A DNA stretch of 64,000 bases from Aeromicrobium choanae (lineage in GTDB: Bacteria; Actinomycetota; Actinomycetes; Propionibacteriales; Nocardioidaceae). A program made the translations under genes and the position numbers. Numbering within the stretch: the first letter of the stretch is position 1; every line of letters begins with the position of its first letter. Location of the stretch: positions 1,736,001 through 1,800,000 of the forward strand of contig NZ_LT796768.1 in NCBI RefSeq assembly GCF_900167475.1, read 5' to 3'. Positions 24,344 through 30,582 of the stretch are shown piece after piece. The notes under the pieces were generated by a model, which saw only the letters and a program-made list of their open reading frames with translations, did not search any database and was not told the DNA's origin.

Positions 24344-25345
24344 TCAGGCGACCTTGAGGACCAGCTTGCCGGTGTTGCGTCCCTCGAAGAGGCCGAGCAG
24401 CGTCTCGCCGAACTTCTCGACGCCGCCCTCGACGACCGTCTCGCGGGCGACGAGCTTGCCCGAGGAGATCAGCTCGGACATGTCGGCGATGGCCGCCGCG
24501 TCCTTCTCGGGGTAGTCGAACACGAGGAAGCCCTGCATCTTCGCGCGGAAGACCAGCAGCGACATGTAGCGCTTCGGGCCGGGCGCGAGCTTCTCGTCGT
24601 TGTAGGTCGAGACGGCGCCGCAGATGATCACCCGGGCACCGCGACGCAGGTTCGCCAGCGCGGCGTCGAGGATGTCGCCACCGACGTTGTCGAAGTAGAT
24701 GTCGACGCCCTTCGGGGCGACCTCGCGCAGCCGCTTGAGCACGTTCTCGCTCTTGTAGTCGATCGCCTCGTCGAAGCCGATCTCCTTGAGCCACGCGCAC
24801 TTCTCGGCACCGCCGGCGATGCCGATGACGGTGCAGCCCTTGGCCTTGGCCAGCTGCCCGGCGACGCTGCCGACCGCGCCCGCGGCGGCCGAGATGACGA
24901 CGATGTCGCCCTCCTTCATCTCACCGACCTCGTGCAGGCCGTGGTACGCCGTGAGGCCGGGCATGCCGAGGGCGCCGAGCCACGTGGCGGGGCCCACGAG
25001 GGAGGTGTCGATCTTCTGAACGCCGTCGCCGTTGCTGATGGCGTACTCGGTCACGCCGAGGGTGCCGGTGACGGCGTCGCCCGCCGCGAAGTCGGGGTGG
25101 TTCGACTCGACGACGGTGCCGGTGCCGGAGGCGCGCATGACCTCACCGATCTGCACGGGAGGCAGGTAGGAGCGCACGTCGTTCAGCCAGCCGCGCATCG
25201 CGGGGTCGAGCGAGATGTGGTCGATCTTCACCAGGAACTCGCCGTCCGCCGGGGCGGGAAGGTCGACCTCCTCGGTCGCCCAGGTGCTGTCGTCGGGAAG
25301 TCCCGAGGGGCGCTGGGCGAGGGTGACGCGCTTGGTGGTGGTCAT
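24344..25345 (-). CDS. NADP-dependent oxidoreductase (leukotriene B4 12-hydroxydehydrogenase / enone reductase type)
   Basis: A 333-residue zinc-free medium-chain reductase. It has DPAMRGWLND near residue 48, a hallmark of the prostaglandin reductase / CurA subgroup, GLTAYHGLHEVG, the nucleotide motif VISAAAGAVGSVAGQLAK, YFDNVGGDILD, and EGRNTGKLVLKV at the end. Subgroup enzymes reduce the double bond of alpha,beta-unsaturated ketones or aldehydes with NADPH. It is transcribed alone and is divergent from the lactonase at 25543, so operator D lies in the shared intergenic region (25346-25542) and may influence both. Confidence 0.9.
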   Translation of the reverse strand: MTTTKRVTLAQRPSGLPDDSTWATEEVDLPAPADGEFLVKIDHISLDPAMRGWLNDVRSYLPPVQIGEVMRASGTGTVVESNHPDFAAGDAVTGTLGVTEYAISNGDGVQKIDTSLVGPATWLGALGMPGLTAYHGLHEVGEMKEGDIVVISAAAGAVGSVAGQLAKAKGCTVIGIAGGAEKCAWLKEIGFDEAIDYKSENVLKRLREVAPKGVDIYFDNVGGDILDAALANLRRGARVIICGAVSTYNDEKLAPGPKRYMSLLVFRAKMQGFLVFDYPEKDAAAIADMSELISSGKLVARETVVEGGVEKFGETLLGLFEGRNTGKLVLKVA

Positions 25346-25461
25346 GCTTCACGACCGTACTCGGTTGCACGGACGGGGCCCATGGGAGTGGAGTTTGCAG
25401 GCGTTGCGAGGGGTCGCAGCGCGGAGGAGGCGCTCATCGGGAATTCCTCTCGAAAGACAGT

Positions 25462-25481
25462 TGAATCCGGACTCAAATTCA
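25462..25481. promoter_or_regulatory. operator D: TGAA-N12-TTCA dyad before the lactonase
   Basis: TGAATCCGGA faces CTCAAATTCA; the right half is a perfect consensus half-site. A possible -10 (TACGCT) and TGTGATC follow directly, as in operator B. It lies 61 bases before the lactonase start. Confidence 0.6.
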
Positions 25482-25501
25482 GTACGCTGTGATCCTAGGG
25501 G

Positions 25502-25517
25502 TGTGACACAAGCCACA
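25502..25517. promoter_or_regulatory. CRP-like site D
   Basis: TGTGA-N6-CCACA, one base from consensus, 20 bases downstream of operator D. Another TGTGA half-site lies at 25488-25492. Confidence 0.4.
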
Positions 25518-25542
25518 TCAACTGACCATCCAAGGAGTGCGC

Positions 25543-26502
25543 ATGGCGACTGTCCAGACCGTCAAGGGTCCGATCGACAGCTCTGAACTGGGTCGGACCC
25601 TGGTCCACGAGCACGTCTTCGTCCTGGGCGAGGAGTTCCGCATCAACTACGCCGGGGACTGGGACGAGGACCAGAAGGTCGCCGACGCCGTCCGTGACCT
25701 GAACGACCTCAAGTCGGCGGGCATCGACACGATCTTCGATCCCACCGTGCTCGGCCTGGGGCGGTACATCCCGCGCATCCAGAAGGTCGCCGCCCAGACC
25801 GACCTCAACATCGTCGTGGCGACGGGCCTCTACACCTACAACGACCTCCCGCACCAGTTCGAGCACCGCGGCCCCGGCCTGCTGTTCGACCAGCCGGAGC
25901 CGCTCGTCGAGATGTTCCTCAAGGACATCAACGAGGGCATCGCCGACACCGGTGTGAAGGCGGCGTTCCTCAAGTGCGTCATCGAGGAGCCGGGCCTGAC
26001 GCCCGGGGTGGAGCGCGTCATGCGCGCCGTCGGCCAGACCAGCTCGCAGACCGGCGCCCCGGTCACGGTGCACACCAACCCGCACACCCGCTCGGGCCTC
26101 GTGGCCCAGAAGGTGCTGGGGGAGGAGGGCGTCGACCCGAGCAAGATCGTGCTGGGCCACTCCGGTGACTCCGACGACGTCGACTACCTGTCGGAGCTCG
26201 CCGAGAAGGGCTCGCTGCTGGGCATGGACCGCTTCGGACTGGACGTCTACCTGTCCACCGAGAAGCGCGTGGACACGATCGTCGAGCTCGTGCGCCGCGG
26301 GTACGTCGAGAAGATCACGCTGGCCCACGACGCCTCGTGCTACATCGACTACTTCAAGCCCGAGGACAAGGTCGAGATGCAGCCGAACTGGAACTTCCGG
26401 CACATCCCGGACGACGTCGTGCCGATGCTGCTGGAGAAGGGCCTCAGCGAGGACGATGTGGACACGATGCTGGTGAAGAACCCGCGCCGCTACTTCGAGT
26501 GA
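25543..26502 (+). CDS. phosphotriesterase-like lactonase
   Basis: A 319-residue amidohydrolase closely resembling mycobacterial PPH and other phosphotriesterase-like lactonases. All six ligands of the binuclear metal site are visible: His22 and His24 (VHEHVF), carboxylated Lys144 (AAFLKCV), His177 (VTVHTNPH), His206 (LGHSGD) and Asp263 (LAHDAS). ATGLYTYND and GMDRFGLD are subgroup signatures. Such enzymes mainly hydrolyse gamma- and delta-lactones to hydroxy acids, with only side activity on phosphotriesters. The ATG at 25543 follows AAGGAG; an in-frame GTG at 25537 overlaps that ribosome site. Operator D precedes it and a terminator follows, so it is monocistronic. Confidence 0.92.
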   Translation: MATVQTVKGPIDSSELGRTLVHEHVFVLGEEFRINYAGDWDEDQKVADAVRDLNDLKSAGIDTIFDPTVLGLGRYIPRIQKVAAQTDLNIVVATGLYTYNDLPHQFEHRGPGLLFDQPEPLVEMFLKDINEGIADTGVKAAFLKCVIEEPGLTPGVERVMRAVGQTSSQTGAPVTVHTNPHTRSGLVAQKVLGEEGVDPSKIVLGHSGDSDDVDYLSELAEKGSLLGMDRFGLDVYLSTEKRVDTIVELVRRGYVEKITLAHDASCYIDYFKPEDKVEMQPNWNFRHIPDDVVPMLLEKGLSEDDVDTMLVKNPRRYFE

Positions 26503-26520
26503 TCCTCCCACTCGGATCGA

Positions 26521-26549
26521 CAGGGCCCCGGCGACGAGCCGGGGCCCTG
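26521..26549 (+). terminator. Rho-independent-type hairpin after the lactonase
   Basis: A perfect 12-bp stem, CAGGGCCCCGGC with GCCGGGGCCCTG, around the loop GACGA. There is no long T run, as is common in high-GC actinobacteria. Confidence 0.8.
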
Positions 26550-26609
26550 CTGTGTGGGGGAGTCGCGGGTCACGTCGTCAGGATGAGGCCCCAGCGGCGC
26601 CCGGCTGCT

Positions 26610-26713
26610 AGGCTCGAAAGGTGAACGCGCCCTTCGCGCGCTGTTCCGGCCCGACGATGTAGCGCGGAAATCGCGTCCCTGGCAAGCGGGCACCCTTCAG
26701 TGATTGAGACCCC
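26610..26713 (+). promoter_or_regulatory. promoter and structured leader of the DEAD-box helicase gene
   Basis: A -10-like TAGGCT lies at 26610-26615 (TGCTAGGCT). The leader, about 90 bases, can form CGCG-CCCTT-CGCG, then an outer GCCCG...CGGGC pairing that encloses CGCG-GAAAT-CGCG. No clear ribosome-binding site precedes the TTG start. Helicase genes of the CsdA/DeaD type often have long regulated leaders, so a cold- or autoregulatory RNA is plausible. The fold was judged by eye only. Confidence 0.4.
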
Positions 26714-28123
26714 TTGACCCAGATTGACCGCAGCCCTGCGCTGCCCACGTTCAACGACTTCAACCTCCCCGACGGCCTCGTGCGCAAGCTCGCACAGCAG
26801 GAGATCGTCAACCCCAGCCCCATCCAGCAGGCCGTCCTCCCGGCGGCCCTCGAGGGACGCAACGTCCTCGGCCGCGCCCGCACCGGCTCGGGCAAGACGC
26901 TCGCGTTCGGCCTGCCCGTGCTGGCCCGCCTCGCCGGCCGTCAGAGCCGTCCCAAGGCGCCCCGCGCGCTGATCCTGCTGCCCACCCGTGAGCTCGCGAC
27001 GCAGGTGCACGCCGCCCTGCTGCCGCTGGCGCAGAAGATGGGCCTGAAGCACACCGTTGTCTACGGTGGCGTGCCGATCAACAAGCAGATCAACGCGCTC
27101 AAGGGCGGCATCGACATCGTCATCGCCACCCCGGGCCGCCTGACCGACCTGCTCGACCGTCGTTGCCTCACGCTCGACGCCATCGAGATCACAGTCCTCG
27201 ACGAGGCCGACCACCTGTGCGACCTCGGCTTCTTCAAGCCGATCGACGCGCTGCTCGCCCGCACCCCGGCGAACAGCCAGCGCCTGCTGCTCTCGGCCAC
27301 GCTCGACGGCGACGTCGACAAGCTGGTGCGTCGTCACCTGCCCCAGCACGCGCTGTTCGAGGTGGACTCCACCGACGACAACGTCGAGACGATGGAGCAC
27401 CACGTGCTCGTCACCGAGGCCACCGAGAAGACCCGCACCGCGTACGACCTGCTCAGCGTGAACCCGCGCAGCATCGTCTTCACGCGCACGCGCCGCGGCG
27501 CCACGCGCCTGGCGAAGCAGCTCACGCAGAAGGGCGTCTCGGCGGTCGACATGCACGGCGACCTCTCGCAGCGTCACCGCGAGCGGAACCTCGCGCAGTT
27601 CACGCGGGGTGAGGCCACCGTCATCGTCGCCACCGACGTCGCCGCCCGCGGCATCCACGTCGACGGCATCGGCCTGGTCGTGCACTACGACGCGCCCGCC
27701 GAGCACAAGGCGTACCTGCACCGCTCGGGCCGCACCGCCCGCGCCGGCGAGTCGGGTTCGGTCGTCACGATGACCACCCCCGACGCGCTCAAGGAGGTCA
27801 TGACCCTCCAGCGCAAGGCGGGTGTGACCGCGCGTCACCACTACGCATCCTCGGCCCCGTCGCCGATGACCGTGGCGTCGCTGACGACCGCGGGCACCGA
27901 GGCGCCCGAGATGCCGGCCGACGGACGCTCCCGCGGTGGCTCCAGCCAGGGTCGCGGAGGCCGCGGTCGCGGTCAGGGCGCCGGTGGCCAGGGTCGCGGT
28001 GGCCAGGGCCGTGGTGGCCAGGGTCGCGGTGGGCCGGGCGGACGCCCGCAGGGCTCGCGCAGCCCCGGTCGTCGTCGCGACGGTGCGCCCACCAGCGCGC
28101 CCACCAGCTCGCGGAGCAACTGA
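26714..28123 (+). CDS. DEAD/DEAH box RNA helicase
   Basis: A 469-residue DEAD-box helicase. Motifs in order: Q-motif region TFNDFNLPD...PSPIQQA, Walker A ARTGSGKT at 55-62, TRELATQV, ATPGRL, DEAD at 163-166 (VLDEADHL), SAT, then the second RecA domain with TRTRRGA, ATDVAARGIHVDG and HRSGRTARAG. After residue 400 comes a Gly/Arg/Gln-rich tail of GRGGQ repeats, a typical nonspecific RNA-binding tail. It unwinds structured RNA, likely in ribosome assembly or mRNA decay. The start is TTG at 26714, the only start that includes the Q-motif region. Confidence 0.93.
   Translation: MTQIDRSPALPTFNDFNLPDGLVRKLAQQEIVNPSPIQQAVLPAALEGRNVLGRARTGSGKTLAFGLPVLARLAGRQSRPKAPRALILLPTRELATQVHAALLPLAQKMGLKHTVVYGGVPINKQINALKGGIDIVIATPGRLTDLLDRRCLTLDAIEITVLDEADHLCDLGFFKPIDALLARTPANSQRLLLSATLDGDVDKLVRRHLPQHALFEVDSTDDNVETMEHHVLVTEATEKTRTAYDLLSVNPRSIVFTRTRRGATRLAKQLTQKGVSAVDMHGDLSQRHRERNLAQFTRGEATVIVATDVAARGIHVDGIGLVVHYDAPAEHKAYLHRSGRTARAGESGSVVTMTTPDALKEVMTLQRKAGVTARHHYASSAPSPMTVASLTTAGTEAPEMPADGRSRGGSSQGRGGRGRGQGAGGQGRGGQGRGGQGRGGPGGRPQGSRSPGRRRDGAPTSAPTSSRSN
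27935..28065 (+). repeat. tandem GGTCGCGGTGGCCAG-type repeats in the helicase tail
   Basis: Short imperfect 15-base units encode GRGGQ repeats in the C-terminal tail of the helicase. Such low-complexity repeats can slip and vary in number between strains. Confidence 0.65.
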
Positions 28124-28142
28124 CCTCCTACGCACGACAGAC

Positions 28143-28177
28143 CACGAGGGCCCCGGCATCACGCCGGGGCCCTCGTG
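28143..28177. terminator. terminator hairpin between convergent genes
   Basis: A perfect 15-bp stem, CACGAGGGCCCCGGC and its complement, around the loop ATCAC. It separates the helicase (plus) from the hydrolase (minus, ends 28186). Confidence 0.85.
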
Positions 28178-28185
28178 TCATGTGG

Positions 28186-28992
28186 TCAGACGGGCGCGAC
28201 CTCGGCGAGGTGGCGCTCGAGGACCTCGTTGACCGCCTCGGGATTCTCCAGGGCGTGCACGTGGCCCGTGCGCTCCATGCGGATCAGCTCCGCGTGCGGC
28301 ACGCCGGCGACGATCTGCTCGGACTTCGCGGGCGGGTACGTCGCGTCCTCGGTGCCGGCCACCACGACCAGCGGGACGCGGATGTCGCCGAGCTCGTCGA
28401 GCACACCGGGCCGGTGGGCGATGTTCCAGGCGGCGTCCGCGTACTCCGGTCCGCGGCTCAGCAGCAGCTCCCGCACACCGGCCAGGACGTCGGCCCGGGA
28501 CGGGTCGGTCAGCGTGGTGGTGCCCATCATGAACTGCAGCACGCCGTCGAGCACCGGCTCCATCCCGTGCTCGGCCAGGACCTCGATCAGCTGGTCCATC
28601 TGGTCGGCCTGCTCCTCCACGTCGGCCGAGGTGCCCATGACGACGGCCGAGCGGAGGAGGTCGCCGTGGCGGGCGGCCAGGCGCAGGCCGATGAAGCCGC
28701 CCATCGAGTTCCCGACGAAGACGACGGGGGCCAGGTCCAGGGCGTCGATCAGGGCCACGACGTCGGCGGTGTGGGTGTCGTAGTCGAGCTGATCACGGGG
28801 GGCCCGTGCGCTGCGTCCCTGCCCCCGGTGGTCGTAGCGGATCACGCGGTAGCGGTCGGCGAAGCGGTCCGCCTGGCCCTGGAACATCCGCGAGTCGAAG
28901 AACATCGAGGGACTCATCACGAGGGTCGGCGCGTCGCGCGGGCCTTCGTCCTCGTAGTGCAGGGTCGTGCCGTTGACGTCGATGGTGGGCAT
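28186..28992 (-). CDS. alpha/beta hydrolase
   Basis: A 268-residue alpha/beta-hydrolase of the enol-lactonase/esterase type. The N-terminal beta strands are IDVNGTTLHYEDEG, then MSPSMFFDSRMFQGQ, YDHRGQGRSA, the nucleophile elbow GNSMGG, and the histidine in ERTGHVHALENPEAV. No signal peptide is present. It is similar in layout to the hydrolase at 23480. Its start faces operator E, 19 bases upstream on the minus strand, in the intergenic region shared with the cutinase gene. A lactone or ester substrate is likely but unidentified. Confidence 0.88.
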   Translation of the reverse strand: MPTIDVNGTTLHYEDEGPRDAPTLVMSPSMFFDSRMFQGQADRFADRYRVIRYDHRGQGRSARAPRDQLDYDTHTADVVALIDALDLAPVVFVGNSMGGFIGLRLAARHGDLLRSAVVMGTSADVEEQADQMDQLIEVLAEHGMEPVLDGVLQFMMGTTTLTDPSRADVLAGVRELLLSRGPEYADAAWNIAHRPGVLDELGDIRVPLVVVAGTEDATYPPAKSEQIVAGVPHAELIRMERTGHVHALENPEAVNEVLERHLAEVAPV

Positions 28993-29011
28993 GGGGGGCT
29001 CCCGTCATTTC

Positions 29012-29031
29012 TGAAATTGAACTCACCTTAG
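29012..29031. promoter_or_regulatory. operator E: TGAA-N12-TTAG dyad between hydrolase and cutinase
   Basis: TGAAATTGAA faces CTCACCTTAG. It is divergent between the hydrolase (minus, start 28992) and the cutinase (plus, start 29216). On the minus strand a -10-like TAAGGT overlaps it. In orientation (dyad first, then the CRP-like site) it matches sites A-D when read toward the cutinase. Confidence 0.55.
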
Positions 29032-29036
29032 TGGAA

Positions 29037-29052
29037 TGTGGTGTGGCTCACA
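29037..29052. promoter_or_regulatory. CRP-like site E
   Basis: TGTGG-N6-TCACA, one base from consensus, 5 bases after operator E. A -35-like TTGACA lies 8 bases further on at 29061-29066, directed toward the cutinase gene. Confidence 0.4.
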
Positions 29053-29215
29053 TTTTTCTCTTGACAGGAGGCGTGGACGTCACGCATCGTGAGGTCACCA
29101 ACTATCCGCACAAGGTGTGCAGATACCTTGGATCGGCCCGTCATCGGGGGGCAAGCCGCTGCGTTTGGACGAGCTCGTCCCAACGGTTCGATCCAGACCG
29201 TCGAAGGAGACGAGC

Positions 29216-30076
29216 ATGAAACTGTCCAGACTGATCGCGGTGGCGTTCGCCGGAGCGGCACTCACCGTCGGCGCCGCCACCCAACCAGTGGTCGCGGCCG
29301 ACAATCCGTACGAGCGGGGGCCCGCCCCGACGAACAGCAGCATCGAGGCGACCCGCGGTCCGTTCGCGGTGAGCACCAAGACGATCTCGTCGCTCTCCGC
29401 GCGGGGCTTCGGCGGCGGCACGATCTACTACCCGACCACCACCACCGCGGGGACGTTCGGCGTGGTCGCGATCTCCCCTGGCTACACGGCGGCGCAGTCG
29501 ACGATCTCGTGGCTCGGCCCGCGGATCGCCTCGCAGGGGTTCGTCGTCATCACGATCGACACCAACAGCCGGTTCGACCAGCCCGGCCCGCGCGGGACGC
29601 AGCTGCTCGCGGCGCTCGACCAGACGATCGCCGACACGACCGTCCGCAGCCGCATCGACGCCTCGCGGCAGGCCGTGGTCGGTCACTCGATGGGCGGTGG
29701 TGGAACCCTCGAGGCGGCCAAGACGCGTCGCTCCCTCGAGGCGACGATCGGTCTGACGCCGTGGAACCTCGACAAGTCGTGGCCCGAGGTCGAGGCCGCG
29801 TCCCTGGAGATCGGTGCGCAGAACGACACGGTGGCGCCCCCCGGCTCGCACGCCATCCCGTTCTACAACTCCCTGACCAACGCCGAGCGCCGCTCGTACC
29901 TGGAGCTGCGTGGCGCCAGCCACTTCGCACCGAACTCCAGCAACACGACGATCGCGAAGTACTCGATCGCCTGGCTCAAGCGCTACGTCGACAACGACAC
30001 GCGCTACGAGCAGTTCATCAGCCCCGGGCCGAGCCCGTCGCTGACGAACGGCATCTCGGACTACCGCATCAACTGA
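29216..30076 (+). CDS. secreted cutinase / polyester hydrolase (PETase-like, Thermobifida TfCut2 type)
   Basis: A 286-residue secreted serine hydrolase. The signal peptide (residues 1-28) ends VVAA before DNPYERGPAPTNSSIEA. The mature protein follows Thermobifida cutinases closely: GGGTIYYP, AISPGYTAAQSTI (oxyanion/aromatic Tyr), GHSMGGGG with Ser158, LTPWNL (substrate-clamp Trp), NDTVAP with Asp204, and GASHFAPN with His236. Spacing of the triad (46 and 32 residues) equals that of TfCut2. Unlike TfCut2 and IsPETase it has no cysteine at all; the C-terminal disulfide is lost (FISPGP, no final Cys). It should cleave aliphatic polyesters, triglycerides or cutin and possibly PET. The start has GAAGGAGA upstream. 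Confidence 0.93.
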   Translation: MKLSRLIAVAFAGAALTVGAATQPVVAADNPYERGPAPTNSSIEATRGPFAVSTKTISSLSARGFGGGTIYYPTTTTAGTFGVVAISPGYTAAQSTISWLGPRIASQGFVVITIDTNSRFDQPGPRGTQLLAALDQTIADTTVRSRIDASRQAVVGHSMGGGGTLEAAKTRRSLEATIGLTPWNLDKSWPEVEAASLEIGAQNDTVAPPGSHAIPFYNSLTNAERRSYLELRGASHFAPNSSNTTIAKYSIAWLKRYVDNDTRYEQFISPGPSPSLTNGISDYRIN

Positions 30077-30084
30077 CCGAGAGT

Positions 30085-30114
30085 CTCGGGGCCGGCCGAA
30101 GGGCCGGCCCCGAG
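30085..30114 (+). terminator. terminator hairpin after the cutinase
   Basis: A perfect 13-bp stem, CTCGGGGCCGGCC with GGCCGGCCCCGAG, around the tetraloop GAAG, 9 bases after the stop codon. Confidence 0.85.
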
Positions 30115-30154
30115 GCACGCCCGGCGGTCCGTGCGGCGCCGCCACCCCCAGCCC

Positions 30155-30213
30155 ACTTTTGGAACGCGATGCACGCTCGCGCGCGGGAGGAACGTGCAAC
30201 GCGTTCCAAAAGT
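30155..30213. repeat. 59-bp hairpin element, copy 1
   Basis: The outer arms ACTTTTGGAACGCG (30155-30168) and CGCGTTCCAAAAGT (30200-30213) are perfectly complementary. After one mismatch, TGCACG pairs with CGTGCA, leaving a 17-base loop. It lies between the cutinase terminator and the Rho_N-type gene. Two other elements of exactly the same length and termini lie at 48798 and 50401. Confidence 0.75.
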
Positions 30214-30251
30214 TGCGCGCGGGGGAGCGGGGTCGCAGGAAGCCCGCGCCG

Positions 30252-30524
30252 TCAGGAGTTGCGCAGGGCGTCGATCAGCTCGGACTTCCTCTGGCTCGAG
30301 TAGCCGGTCAGCCCGATCTCCTTGGCGCGCTTGCGCAGGTCGGCGACGGTCCAGTCCTCGTAGGCCGGTGACGTCCCGCCGCGCTTGCCGACGGCCTTCT
30401 TCCCGTCGCGGGCCGCGGCGTTCGAGATGCGGGCCGCCTTGGACTTCGATGCGCCGTCGTCCCGCAGCTCCTCGTAGAGGTCGGGATTCTTCAGGCTCGA
30501 GGGAGCCTTCTTCTTCGGTGCCAT
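30252..30524 (-). CDS. small Lys-rich protein with Rho-N/SAP-like C-terminal domain (DUF7218-like)
   Basis: A 90-residue basic protein. The N-terminal half (MAPKKKAPSSLKNPDLYEEL...) is Lys/Ala-rich with KSKAARISNAAA, as in the DUF7218 family; the C-terminal 35 residues (EDWTVADLRKRAKEIGLTGY...SELIDALRN) form a helix-extended-loop-helix like the Rho termination-factor N-terminal or SAP fold that binds nucleic acid. Start ATG 30524 follows GAGGAGAT; an upstream in-frame start 21 bases earlier is less likely. It is probably a nucleoid- or RNA-associated protein, perhaps stress-linked; its function is not established. Confidence 0.85.
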   Translation of the reverse strand: MAPKKKAPSSLKNPDLYEELRDDGASKSKAARISNAAARDGKKAVGKRGGTSPAYEDWTVADLRKRAKEIGLTGYSSQRKSELIDALRNS

Positions 30525-30582
30525 GGGATCTCCTCTCGATCCCACGACACCACGAGGTGCGTGCTCGCGCTACCGGACGGGC

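Noticed and set aside
25543..26502. Dedicated organophosphate-degrading phosphotriesterase
   Set aside because: The sequence follows the lactonase (PPH-like) subgroup, in which phosphotriesterase activity is a minor side activity.
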